Positions 1-5,349 are shown, counted from the stretch's first letter. The stretch: DNA of 5,349 nucleotides from Candidatus Poribacteria bacterium (GCA_002699335.1 PACG01000121.1:5658-11006); one strand, 5' to 3'. A program made the numbers and translations. The notes: a model not told the origin generated them from the letters alone.

Positions 1-734
1 TCACCAGCTTGTTCCAGCTCGGTTGCGGTATAGGTGCCTCGGCTGCGACAATAACGGATATCTACGCTCCAGCGCACTGCCTCGGATTGATTGACCTTGC
101 TGCCATGAAAAGTCATATTAGAGAAGATCAGCATATCGCCCACCTTCATCGGCAACGGAATAGGTGTTCCTCGTTCTTCTACATCAACAAAGGAACGCAT
201 GTTTTGGTTTTCATCGCGGGCACTGTCGATTAATTCCCAATGATGACTGCCGGGAATCACATAAAGACAACCGTTAACTTCATTCACATCAACCAGCGGA
301 ATCCAAACGGTGATAATATGGGCGTGTTGGGATAGCTTCCCATAATATTGGCTATCCTGATGAAACGGAAAGGCTGTTGCTTGGCTGTTGGGCATTTTGG
401 GGCGCAGGTGATAGTCACCATTAAAGCTGATGTTAGGCCCAAGGTAGGGCTCCAGAACATTGGTGATAGCAGGATGGTTGATCAGCGCATGAAGTTCCGG
501 GCTCAGAACAGGCTGATTCCAGGAGCGTAGGCGGAGTTCATTGTCCGCATGTAGGGCTGCTAATCTGTGGCCAAATGGCAAATCTTCATAGAGTCCGTCA
601 ATGTTGCCTGCCTCCATCAGCTGCTGGGCATGGCTGCCGACTTGCATCTGAATACATCGGCGAAACGGTTGCAAATCAGTCGGTGGAATGGCTTGTCGGA
701 TAAGTTGATACCCGTCTCTTTCATAAGTGTTCAT
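1..734 (-). CDS. Phytanoyl-CoA dioxygenase (PhyH) family protein C, 3'-truncated by window edge
   Basis: I translated this frame by hand: 244 codons are visible and it is still open at base 1. It is a PhyH-type Fe(II)/2-oxoglutarate-dependent oxygenase, probably cytoplasmic, that would hydroxylate an unknown small substrate while turning 2-oxoglutarate into succinate and CO2. The full facial triad is visible: H125 and D127 in FPFHQDSQYY, and the distal H210 in MTFHGSKVN. R221 or R227 (RWSVDIRY) is placed to bind 2-oxoglutarate. The strand VNGCLYVIPGSHH (about 153-165) is typical of the family. The ATG at 734-732 overlaps the TGA of the restored upstream gene as ATGA. An in-frame TGA lies about 18 codons further up with no other ATG between, so the start is well constrained. 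The nearest Shine-Dalgarno-like sequence is a weak AAAGAG. Translational coupling to gene B is likely. Only the C-terminal tail is missing. The family call is firm; the substrate is unknown. Confidence 0.93.
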   Translation of the reverse strand, partial: MNTYERDGYQLIRQAIPPTDLQPFRRCIQMQVGSHAQQLMEAGNIDGLYEDLPFGHRLAALHADNELRLRSWNQPVLSPELHALINHPAITNVLEPYLGPNISFNGDYHLRPKMPNSQATAFPFHQDSQYYGKLSQHAHIITVWIPLVDVNEVNGCLYVIPGSHHWELIDSARDENQNMRSFVDVEERGTPIPLPMKVGDMLIFSNMTFHGSKVNQSEAVRWSVDIRYCRSRGTYTATELEQAG

Positions 735-1506
735 AATTCTGGCTCTTTCGGTGGTTCTACCACCCTGTAATCCCCCATGTAATCCTCACCTTTGAGCATT
801 AATACTTCGATTTCTGCCCGGTTGCCTACCTCGACGAAAGGCACCGTTATGCGGGGAGTGATACCTAACCGACGGGATGAGGACCGATTAGCGACGGAAG
901 AGTGAAGAATGCTCTCGTTAAAAAAACGAACTGCCCTGGTTTCAGTTCAATATCAACAGCCTTATTGGGATCAAATGTTGAGGGATCAGCAAAAAGACCG
1001 AAGCGTTCAGCCCTAGGCCTCCGGATGTGAGGATAAAGTCTTTTATGGCTCCGTGGCAAAACACGCATACAACCGCTAGCACGAGTTGCTTCATCAACTG
1101 CAATCCAAGCCGAGAGAATAACGTTAGGTGAAGGCTGGTAATAGGCACAGTCTTGATGCCAGGGTATCTCCGTATCCCAATCGTCTTGCTCAGCCAAGGG
1201 AGGCTTCAGCTGAAAATTGGTTCGCCACAATACCAGATGACCACCTAAAATACGGGCTGCCTTTTCGACCAAATTCGGATGGCTCAGCAATTCGTAGATA
1301 CAACGATTATCCAGATGACGGTTATGAAAATAATCCTTTTCGTGTAACTCGGCTATTCTCCCCGGTTCCAGAATTTCCTGGTTGATTCTGCGCCGAACTT
1401 CTGCCATTTGAACTTCCGAAATTAGGGTGAACGGACCGAGCCAACCTTGCTGATGGTACTGACGGACTTGTTCTTTAGAAAGGGTCTCTTTTGTTGAAAT
1501 CATCAT
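731..1506 (-). CDS. Phytanoyl-CoA dioxygenase (PhyH) family protein B, split by a -1 frameshift
   Basis: This is a PhyH-type Fe(II)/2-oxoglutarate oxygenase, presumably cytoplasmic. Read straight from ATG 1506 it ends at TAG 867-865 after 213 residues. It carries the first iron ligands H117 and D119 (PWHQDCAYY) and the family strand SGCMRVLPRSHK (144-155), but its last 17 or so residues are unrelated to the family. Shifting -1 at the T run (919-926) gives FNESILHSSVANR and then SSRRLGITPRITVPF. This restores distal H202 and R213 and ends in VVEPPKEPEL at TGA 733-731, for 258 residues, a normal family length. The intact downstream frame shows that either the break is recent or an assembly error, or the shift is programmed. 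The stop overlaps gene C (ATGA). Two tandem ATGs begin the gene (1506, 1503); the AGGAG at 1510-1514 is 3 and 6 bases away respectively, so 1503 is the better-placed start. The substrate is unknown. Confidence 0.88.
919..926 (-). other. Frameshift point: T7 run with U UUU UUA slippery heptamer
   Basis: In gene B the codons read GTT TTT TTA ACG. The last T of GTT plus TTT TTA (925-919) forms U UUU UUA in the X XXY YYZ register, the same heptamer used in HIV-1 gag-pol. A -1 slip here makes the next codon AAC and enters the conserved frame NESILHSS without loss of a residue. An SD-like AGGG (934-937) lies 8 bases upstream, roughly where bacterial stimulatory elements sit. I found no convincing downstream hairpin. 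Loss of one T from an original run of eight would give the same picture, as would transcriptional slippage on the T run. The frame break is certain from the two reading frames; its programmed nature is not shown. Confidence 0.6.
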
Positions 1507-1509
1507 TGA

Positions 1510-1514
1510 CTCCT
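1510..1514 (-). promoter_or_regulatory. Ribosome binding site of PhyH gene B (AGGAG)
   Basis: AGGAG is followed by TCA and then ATGATG. It stands 3 bases before the first ATG and 6 before the second. Normal spacing of about 5 to 9 bases favours initiation at the second ATG (1503), although the first gives only one extra Met. Confidence 0.7.
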
Positions 1515-1683
1515 ATGAACTAGTCGGGATGCCGATGTAATTAGAACCTAACCGGAGTGGCTACTATTTACATCAGGCAAGTGATTGGGAAAGCCAACCC
1601 CTTATTTCCGATTCCCTACTCCGCCTCCTCATCACGTTACAAGATGGCAAATAAGAGTGGAGGAATTTCTGGTTGTGCTGGCC

Positions 1684-1770
1684 TAAGCGCTTCGACACAA
1701 TGTTGGCTTCTAATCAAGTGGTGAAATCGATAGCCCTATGCTTCCAAACCAATCTCAATGGTAAGCGCTT
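1684..1770. repeat. Pair of TAAGCGCTT repeats with palindromic core AAGCGCTT
   Basis: TAAGCGCTT occurs at 1684-1692 and again at 1762-1770, 78 bases centre to centre. The eight-base core is a perfect palindrome. The second copy also sits inside a GGTAA...TTACC inverted repeat (1760-1779). The pair lies about 180 to 260 bases upstream of gene B and could be an operator for a dimeric regulator, but two copies of an 8-9-mer in a 547-base gap may also be chance. Confidence 0.25.
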
Positions 1771-1827
1771 TATTTTACCGATCACTCCCAGAATCTCGAG
1801 TAACCACAAATTAGCAATAGTTTGATG

Positions 1828-1847
1828 TCACTTTCAAAGTGATTTTT
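1828..1847 (+). terminator. Possible weak intrinsic terminator-like hairpin (plus strand)
   Basis: TCACTTT and AAAGTGA form a perfect seven-base inverted repeat around a single C (1828-1842), followed at once by TTTTT on the plus strand. The stem is A/T-rich and its real loop would be three bases. No plus-strand gene lies upstream, and on the minus strand, where the genes are, no T run follows. It is therefore more likely an incidental palindrome than a working terminator. The stop codon of the hydrophobic open frame lies inside it. Confidence 0.2.
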
Positions 1848-2064
1848 CTGTGTGAAATCTGGTTCTATAGATGCCTGCAGCGGTTTTGCTGAAAGCTAGC
1901 AAGAATAAATTCATCGATATTTCACATGTAACAAAGACCACTACCAACATTACTCCTGTTGGAGAACCTTGAAATAGGTTGAAGGCCAGGGCCGAAAGGA
2001 CCACACCACAGGCAATTGTAAGCCGGTTTAGAACCCACTGGATGAGAACCCGCCTATGACAGCT
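1834..2064 (-). other. Unassigned hydrophobic open frame, possible small membrane protein or gene remnant
   Basis: A 76-codon open frame begins just after an in-frame TAG at 2067-2065, overlaps the last 11 bases of gene A, and ends at TGA 1836-1834. The translation looks like two membrane segments: about residues 15-31 (LTIACGVVLSALAFNLF) and 37-58 (including VMLVVVFVTC and MNLFLLAF), then a basic tail (IYRTRFHTEK). No ATG lies near the front. The possible starts are GTG at 2004 (55 residues, no Shine-Dalgarno sequence) and ATG at 1950 (38 residues, with AGGAG only 2 bases away, too close). Absence of a proper start suggests a decayed piece of a membrane protein gene rather than a working one. 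I do not recognise a family. Stop-free hydrophobic frames can arise by chance at this length. Confidence 0.3.
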
Positions 2065-2875
2065 CTACTACTTCTTGTTTACAGATATCCTTGGTTTCCG
2101 TAAAGGAGGCAAATGCGATTAGCTCTCTAGTTTCCGCGGACAGCCTGGGCAGGACTTCATCCGGAATGCCATTCCGGTAGTAGAAGTATTGGGGGTTATA
2201 GCGTAGAATCAAGAATCGTCGTTCCCGGTCTGTAGGTTTCCAGATCAACGCTCCATGTGTTAGCAGCTCAGAGATAACAATCGCGTCACCAGCCTTGGGC
2301 GTAATATTTACAATTTCCGGGTGTTGCTCAGGTTGTGGGTTTTTAAGATCCGGAAAAAAGTAATTTTGAGGGCGTTGAACTTCTGTTTTATGTGAACCGG
2401 GAAGGACAATTAATCCACCATCTCCTGGATACACATCAGTTAAATAAAAGAAAATAACGAATGTGTCACAGAATATGCGCCCATTTTTATATTCATAGCG
2501 GGTGCTTTGCCAGCCAAAATCTTCACGTGCACAATGAAGCGGTGTCATCTGAGTGGTGATATGCGTGTTGACTGCTAACGTCCCCCTATCGAAGCGGGGT
2601 TTACTATTGGTCAACTCTTTGATGATGGGCCAAGTGGCCGGATGGAAGAGCAATCGTTCCAACGGTTTATCGAACGAAAACCCGCTGCCGATTCCACCGA
2701 CGCCAGTTTCAGTGCCGGGATAGGAGCTGCTCATTCCTGCCGGAAGTTTGTCAACTGGGGTGCGGATGCACGTTTCCGCCCTCTGCTGGCAATGCTGAAG
2801 TTCTTTACCAGTCAAGACGCCTTTCAGATGCAGGTATCCTGACACATCAAACAGGTAGCGTTGCTCAGGTGTCAT
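2054..2875 (-). CDS. Phytanoyl-CoA dioxygenase (PhyH) family protein A, with HxA in place of HxD
   Basis: The product has 273 residues, a full-length PhyH-fold Fe(II)/2-oxoglutarate oxygenase without signal peptide or membrane segment. Family marks are the N-terminal YLFDVSGYLHLKGVL, the strand YPGDGGLIVLPGSHK (149-163), KAGDAIVISELLTHGAL with distal iron ligand H207, and the arginine-rich RERRFLILRY (217-226), which should hold the 2-oxoglutarate anchor. The expected proximal HxD is H114-C115-A116 within PLHCAREDFGW; no acid sits at +2, although E118 and D119 follow. The protein may bind iron through two histidines only, use a shifted acid, or be inactive. The ATG at 2875 has AAGGA (2882-2886) six bases upstream and a TATAAT box further up, so the start is secure and the gene may have its own promoter. 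It is divergent from B and C, so it is not a recent duplicate. Substrate unknown. Confidence 0.93.
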   Translation of the reverse strand: MTPEQRYLFDVSGYLHLKGVLTGKELQHCQQRAETCIRTPVDKLPAGMSSSYPGTETGVGGIGSGFSFDKPLERLLFHPATWPIIKELTNSKPRFDRGTLAVNTHITTQMTPLHCAREDFGWQSTRYEYKNGRIFCDTFVIFFYLTDVYPGDGGLIVLPGSHKTEVQRPQNYFFPDLKNPQPEQHPEIVNITPKAGDAIVISELLTHGALIWKPTDRERRFLILRYNPQYFYYRNGIPDEVLPRLSAETRELIAFASFTETKDICKQEVVELS

Positions 2876-2902
2876 TGATAATCCTTATGAATTTCTGGGA
2901 AT

Positions 2903-2908
2903 ATTATA
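2903..2908 (-). promoter_or_regulatory. Candidate -10 box (TATAAT) for PhyH gene A
   Basis: A perfect TATAAT reads on the minus strand 27 bases upstream of the ATG of gene A, followed by the AAGGA ribosome binding site at 2882-2886. Transcription would start near 2896, leaving a leader of about 20 bases. The region upstream is A/T-rich but offers no good TTGACA at 16 to 18 bases, so the -35 element is weak or absent. Confidence 0.4.
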
Positions 2909-2996
2909 CAGCAACTAAAATTGTTTTTCTATCATCGATAAGTGATCAGCCAAGAACAGCAACTGCCAACTGAGCACAACGGGTGTCGAAACCCCG

Positions 2997-3080
2997 TCAG
3001 TGAAACTGCCAATCACTGAGGGAAAGAAGAGTGATGAACAGGAAAAAAGCGAGGAAAAGGGTGCCAATTCGCGAAAACAT
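2997..3080 (-). CDS. Candidate 27-aa hydrophobic mini-protein with strong ribosome binding site
   Basis: ATG at 3080-3078 starts a 27-codon frame ending at TGA 2999-2997. It shares its reading frame and stop with the doubtful 124-residue frame, as its last 27 codons. The product is one hydrophobic helix with a basic residue before it (MFSRIGTLFLAFFLF, then ITLLSLSDWQFH), which could be a single-pass small membrane protein or the signal anchor of a gene whose remainder is lost. TAAGGAG (3088-3094) sits exactly 7 bases before the ATG, the best such site in the window. No continuation of a secreted protein is found in any frame beyond the stop. No family is recognised. Confidence 0.35.
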   Translation of the reverse strand: MFSRIGTLFLAFFLFITLLSLSDWQFH

Positions 3081-3371
3081 AGAAATTCTCCTTACCTTTG
3101 GTGGCGTTGTGAGTTTAGGTTGAGTGGATAAAATTTCCCTCTGCTGAATGGTTTGCGAACTTGAATGGCTTAACTTCTTGACCTCCTGGCTGTTGATTGA
3201 TAGGATTCTTTGGCCCGACAACTTGCAAATTCGATAATTTGGCTTCATTCTAATTCCAAGAGTCATGTCAAGGAAAAATTGGCCACTTCGACCTGCGTAG
3301 GTCAGGCTTTCCGATAGGCTTGTGGCGCTTGGACACTGGATGCTGACGACTTCTATTGATTTTATTTTCAT
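2997..3371 (-). CDS. Hypothetical frame, 124 aa, possibly a remnant with an enolase-superfamily-like N-terminus
   Basis: The frame opens 6 bases after the stop of the MFS gene, with GGAG 9 bases before the ATG, so translation could follow the transporter. The first residues, MKIKSIEVVSIQCP, then SLTYAGRSGQFFL (about 22-34), resemble the first strands of mandelate racemase/muconate cycloisomerase proteins, a match from memory. Those proteins are about 350-400 residues and their catalytic barrel is absent; there is no room for it before gene A. Beyond about residue 40 the sequence is rich in Ser, Gln and Lys and looks non-coding. A different frame (3115-3249) reads more like protein (LQVVGPKNPINQQPGG, then VKPFKFANHSAEG) and stops at TAA 3117-3115, shortly before the mini-ORF described separately. 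The likely picture is a degraded or rearranged gene start. Treat the product as uncertain. Confidence 0.35.
   Translation of the reverse strand: MKIKSIEVVSIQCPSATSLSESLTYAGRSGQFFLDMTLGIRMKPNYRICKLSGQRILSINSQEVKKLSHSSSQTIQQREILSTQPKLTTPPKVRRISMFSRIGTLFLAFFLFITLLSLSDWQFH
3088..3094 (-). promoter_or_regulatory. Strong Shine-Dalgarno sequence (TAAGGAG) before the 27-codon mini-ORF
   Basis: TAAGGAG followed by AATTTCT and ATG is a near-ideal match and spacing. It argues that initiation occurs, or once occurred, at 3080 rather than only at 3371. Confidence 0.5.
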
Positions 3372-3377
3372 TCTATT

Positions 3378-4709
3378 CTACTCCAAATTTTTCTCTTGAT
3401 CTTGGGCCAAAATGCCTTCTTCTTTTTTGGTGGCCAGACGTGACCTGAATCCAGGCAAAGCCGCGGTGACTGCGATGATCGAAACGACAGCGATGCTGGT
3501 ATGACCTCCGAGTGCCAAGGGGGCACCGTAGGCCTCAGTTAATGAGCCTATTTGCAGGCGACCAATAGGTCCCGCCCCAATTGCCAGGACAAGGGTGCCC
3601 ATAGCACAGTCTCGCATGTCGTCACGTGTAGACGTGAGCATAATAGTACTTTGCATAACACTGAAGAATGCCTGGCCAAAACCAGAAAGGATCAGGAGTA
3701 AGATAGCCAGGGGAAAGGCAACCCCGTATGAACTATTAAACAGGGTAAAGGTGTAAGTCCAGGTAGTGGCAAAGGCGAAAAAGAAAAGGCAGAGGGATTG
3801 AAAACCAGAACCCAATGAAAAGATCCAGCCGTGGCTTAAGTGCTTGCGTAAAATATTTAGGATGTATAGGCCAAAAAAAGCACCAATACCATTACAGGCT
3901 CCTAAGATGCCAAATTCGAATGGTCCTTTGTGCAATATATCGTGGGTGAAAATTGGGAGTATCGTTTGGTATGGGAAGGCAAGAAAATTCATAATCACGG
4001 TAACTAGCAGAGCGCCCATTACAGGTTGGCTCGTTCGCATATAGCGTAAACCCTCACGCATCAGGGTCCAAGGGTTGACATTGGGCACGACGGGTTGAGA
4101 AGGGACTTTCACTCGCAACACGATTAGAAAGGAGATGAGAGAAATGATCAAAATAGCAAGATAACAGTTGTTCACACCAACCGAGTTGTAAAGGTATCCA
4201 CTGGAAAAGGGACCAAAAACTCTGGCAATGTTTTGTGTCAGATTTTCAAGCAGCATTGCTTCTATGGTGCGATGTTTCCCGACCAAATCGGGAACAATAG
4301 CTCTGCGGGCAGTCCAATTCAAAGACCAGGAGGTACCAAACAATGCTGCTCCAACAGCGATATGCCAGAATAGGAGACGATTAGCCCAGAGCAAATAGGT
4401 AATAGCCCCAATAACAAAAACGCTTAAAAGTTGAGCAAATATAACAATCCGAATACGACCATAGCGATTGGCCAATGGTCCTGCAATAAACCCGGTAATT
4501 AGAAGCGGAATGGATCGATAGAAAGCAATAAGTGCGACGTCAAAGGCGGAGTTGGTGAGCTTATAAACGAGCCAACCGACGACAATCATCTCCATCCACA
4601 TTGCTTGCCACCAGAGGGTGTTGCTAATGAGTAGGTTGCGGAAATTGGCAAAATTTAATGGCGCAAAGAGACCTTGAAATTGGGCAGGAACGTCGGTGGA
4701 TTGGCTCAT
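3378..4709 (-). CDS. MFS transporter, drug-H+ antiporter type (EntS/MefA-like DHA3 group)
   Basis: The product is a 443-residue inner-membrane secondary transporter with about twelve hydrophobic segments in two halves, the usual MFS length. The group is indicated by FRNLLISNTLWWQAMWMEMI at the first helix (24-42), by motif A in the helix 2-3 loop (GPLANRYGRIRIV, 77-89, with N where Asp is usual), and by ARRAIVPDLV (134-143) after helix 4, a place conserved in EntS/MefA-like exporters. The central loop runs around residues 200-222, and the tail (RLATKKEEGILAQDQEKN) is charged and cytoplasmic. Such proteins mostly export small molecules (siderophores, macrolides) using the proton gradient; the substrate here is unknown, but it may be a product of the neighbouring oxygenases. 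An in-frame TAA lies upstream with no other start, so ATG 4709 is the first possible start. It lacks a Shine-Dalgarno sequence. A doubtful frame follows 6 bases after the stop. Confidence 0.92.
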   Translation of the reverse strand: MSQSTDVPAQFQGLFAPLNFANFRNLLISNTLWWQAMWMEMIVVGWLVYKLTNSAFDVALIAFYRSIPLLITGFIAGPLANRYGRIRIVIFAQLLSVFVIGAITYLLWANRLLFWHIAVGAALFGTSWSLNWTARRAIVPDLVGKHRTIEAMLLENLTQNIARVFGPFSSGYLYNSVGVNNCYLAILIISLISFLIVLRVKVPSQPVVPNVNPWTLMREGLRYMRTSQPVMGALLVTVIMNFLAFPYQTILPIFTHDILHKGPFEFGILGACNGIGAFFGLYILNILRKHLSHGWIFSLGSGFQSLCLFFFAFATTWTYTFTLFNSSYGVAFPLAILLLILSGFGQAFFSVMQSTIMLTSTRDDMRDCAMGTLVLAIGAGPIGRLQIGSLTEAYGAPLALGGHTSIAVVSIIAVTAALPGFRSRLATKKEEGILAQDQEKNLE

Positions 4710-4926
4710 TTTTGGGCAGTGAAAATAAAGACAGGATTGATCGGTTATATTCCTTTACACCGTGATGGAGTCGCCTATGTGGGGAAATAGCAGAATTGAC
4801 CGATGGTGTGAAAGCAATCTGATGGGGTAACGACTCATAGGGATCTCTTGGGAGCAAATCTCCACCACGATGACTGGCGGACTCAGCTAGCAACTGCGAT
4901 AGAGACAGGTCCTGAGTCTAATTCCG
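4710..4926. other. Spacer between PIG-L and MFS genes with an inverted repeat
   Basis: These 217 bases hold no convincing gene. GACTCAG (4880-4886) and CTGAGTC (4912-4918) form a perfect seven-base inverted repeat around a 25-base loop, just after the stop of the deacetylase gene. No T run follows on the minus strand, so it does not read as a standard terminator. A TATAAC at 4743-4748 on the minus strand is a possible -10 box for the MFS gene, but no -35 element fits. Confidence 0.35.
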
Positions 4927-5349
4927 CTAATTATTACCCCAACTAATCAAGTTGGCAAAAAGTCGATAGGCTCCGCTGATCCCCGCCGGTAGCTGACGGT
5001 AAAAGGCATAAGCGGCATAGGTGTAAACTCCTGTCCCATAGCTAGCTACTAGCAGCCCTCCTCTTTGTGGGGCTTGATCTTTATCATGGCATTGCAACAA
5101 TGGCTGGTAGTTAGAATCCCATTCCGACATAAACTTAGAACCACGCTCCTCAACCCAACCCTCAAAATCAGTGTCCGTAATCTGATTCGGCCTATTGAAA
5201 ATCGGATCTTTAGGTCGCAGAATGCTAACCTTAGCCTCTTCTTCCGACACCTCCTCCGGACGCCGACCTAGTTTGTATGGGTAAGGTCCATACGGTGCAG
5301 CATCAAACTCTGGCGTCTGGTACTGTACCACCAGATTACCGCCTTGATA
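4927..5349 (-). CDS. PIG-L family deacetylase, C-terminal domain only (5'-truncated by window edge)
   Basis: The frame is open through the right edge (140 residues visible), so this is the C-terminal end of a longer gene. The visible part matches, from memory, the end of the large PIG-L/LmbE-type N-acetylglucosaminyl deacetylases of about 800 residues, whose C-terminal part is a class I glutamine-amidotransferase-like or ThuA-like domain. The supporting stretches are YQGGNLVVQYQTPEF, DPIFNRPNQITDTDFEGWVEERG, RGGLLVASYGTGVYTYAAYAF and RQLPAGISGAYRLFANLIS, the last being the near-invariant end of the family. The zinc site (AHPDD-like) lies outside the window, so the activity is inferred. Full-length members would remove acetyl groups from N-acetyl amino sugars and are often exported; export cannot be judged here. 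The GTG at 5331 is internal, not a start. The stop is TAG 4929-4927. Confidence 0.87.
   Translation of the reverse strand, partial: YQGGNLVVQYQTPEFDAAPYGPYPYKLGRRPEEVSEEEAKVSILRPKDPIFNRPNQITDTDFEGWVEERGSKFMSEWDSNYQPLLQCHDKDQAPQRGGLLVASYGTGVYTYAAYAFYRQLPAGISGAYRLFANLISWGNN

Larger units (their letters stand above)
1507..1833. other. Gene-free stretch upstream of PhyH gene B
   Basis: Apart from the ribosome binding site of gene B and a pair of AAGCGCTT palindromes, I see no gene here. Both strands are closed by frequent stops, no tRNA-like folding was noticed, and no hexamer pair convincing enough to call a promoter was found. A promoter for genes B and C would be expected here, given the 547-base distance from gene A. 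Confidence 0.5.

Noticed and set aside
9..770. Three plus-strand open frames (9-233, 348-530, 567-770)
   Set aside because: They are antisense to PhyH gene C, which translates on the minus strand with the full iron-binding triad over the same stretch.
942..1148. Second minus-strand open frame inside PhyH gene B
   Set aside because: It lies in a different frame over a region where the main frame encodes the conserved family strand; its translation has no recognisable features.
1128..1385. Open frame on the plus strand, 85 codons
   Set aside because: It is the reverse strand of PhyH gene B, whose minus-strand translation carries clear oxygenase motifs over the same bases.
1834..2064. Likeness of the hydrophobic frame to NuoK-type antiporter-like subunits (Glu within a helix, then MNL and AFSK)
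   Set aside because: The spacing between the shared residues does not match and the first helix is missing, so the resemblance is probably chance.
2642..2842. Plus-strand open frame, 66 codons
   Set aside because: Antisense to the N-terminal part of the intact PhyH gene A.
2978..2996. Short hairpin ACGGG...CCCGT after the mini-ORF stop as a terminator
   Set aside because: The stem has only five pairs with a nine-base loop, and no T run follows on the minus strand.
3844..4044. Plus-strand open frame, 66 codons
   Set aside because: Antisense to the middle of the MFS transporter gene; no coding character.
4624..4893. Minus-strand open frame, 89 codons, from a TTG start
   Set aside because: It overlaps the first 86 bases of the MFS gene in another frame, has no ribosome binding site, and its translation resembles no known protein; the MFS frame clearly codes there.
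5065..5271. Plus-strand open frame, 68 codons
   Set aside because: Antisense to the well-matched C-terminal domain of the PIG-L deacetylase.

Overview
The window comes from a bacterial chromosome of moderate G+C content (somewhat under 50% by eye). All supported genes lie on the minus strand and read from high to low coordinates. The right edge cuts the 3' end of a large PIG-L family deacetylase and the left edge cuts a phytanoyl-CoA dioxygenase (PhyH) gene. Many divergent PhyH paralogues in a row, beside a PIG-L deacetylase with the long C-terminal extension and loosely packed genes, suggest an environmental lineage with an expanded PhyH repertoire, such as a sponge-associated or Poribacteria-like bacterium. 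That placement is inferred from gene content only; no marker gene is present.

Layout in transcription order (right to left): (1) 4927-5349, C-terminal domain of a PIG-L type deacetylase, N-terminus outside the window. (2) 4710-4926, spacer. (3) 3378-4709, twelve-helix MFS exporter of the drug-H+ antiporter type (EntS/MefA-like DHA3 group). (4) 2997-3371, a doubtful 124-residue frame. Its first residues resemble an enolase-superfamily N-terminus, but no such protein could fit, and its last 27 codons form a hydrophobic mini-ORF with the strongest Shine-Dalgarno sequence in the window. (5) 2054-2875, PhyH protein A, intact, preceded by a good -10 box and ribosome binding site. (6) 1507-2053, a 547-base gap holding an unassigned hydrophobic open frame and a pair of AAGCGCTT palindromes. 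(7) 731-1506, PhyH protein B, split by a -1 frameshift at a run of seven T. (8) 1-734, PhyH protein C, overlapping B by ATGA and cut by the window edge.

The genes may serve one small-molecule pathway: Fe(II)/2-oxoglutarate oxygenases tailoring a substrate and an MFS pump exporting or importing it. No substrate can be read from the sequence. The most notable observations are: B is broken exactly at a canonical U UUU UUA slippery heptamer, where a -1 shift restores its missing iron-binding His and 2-oxoglutarate-binding Arg and brings ribosomes to the overlapping start of C; and A has His-Cys-Ala where PhyH enzymes normally carry His-x-Asp, a pattern shared with Fe/2-oxoglutarate halogenases but possibly just a family trait. 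A plain homopolymer indel (mutation or sequencing error) remains the simplest explanation for B.
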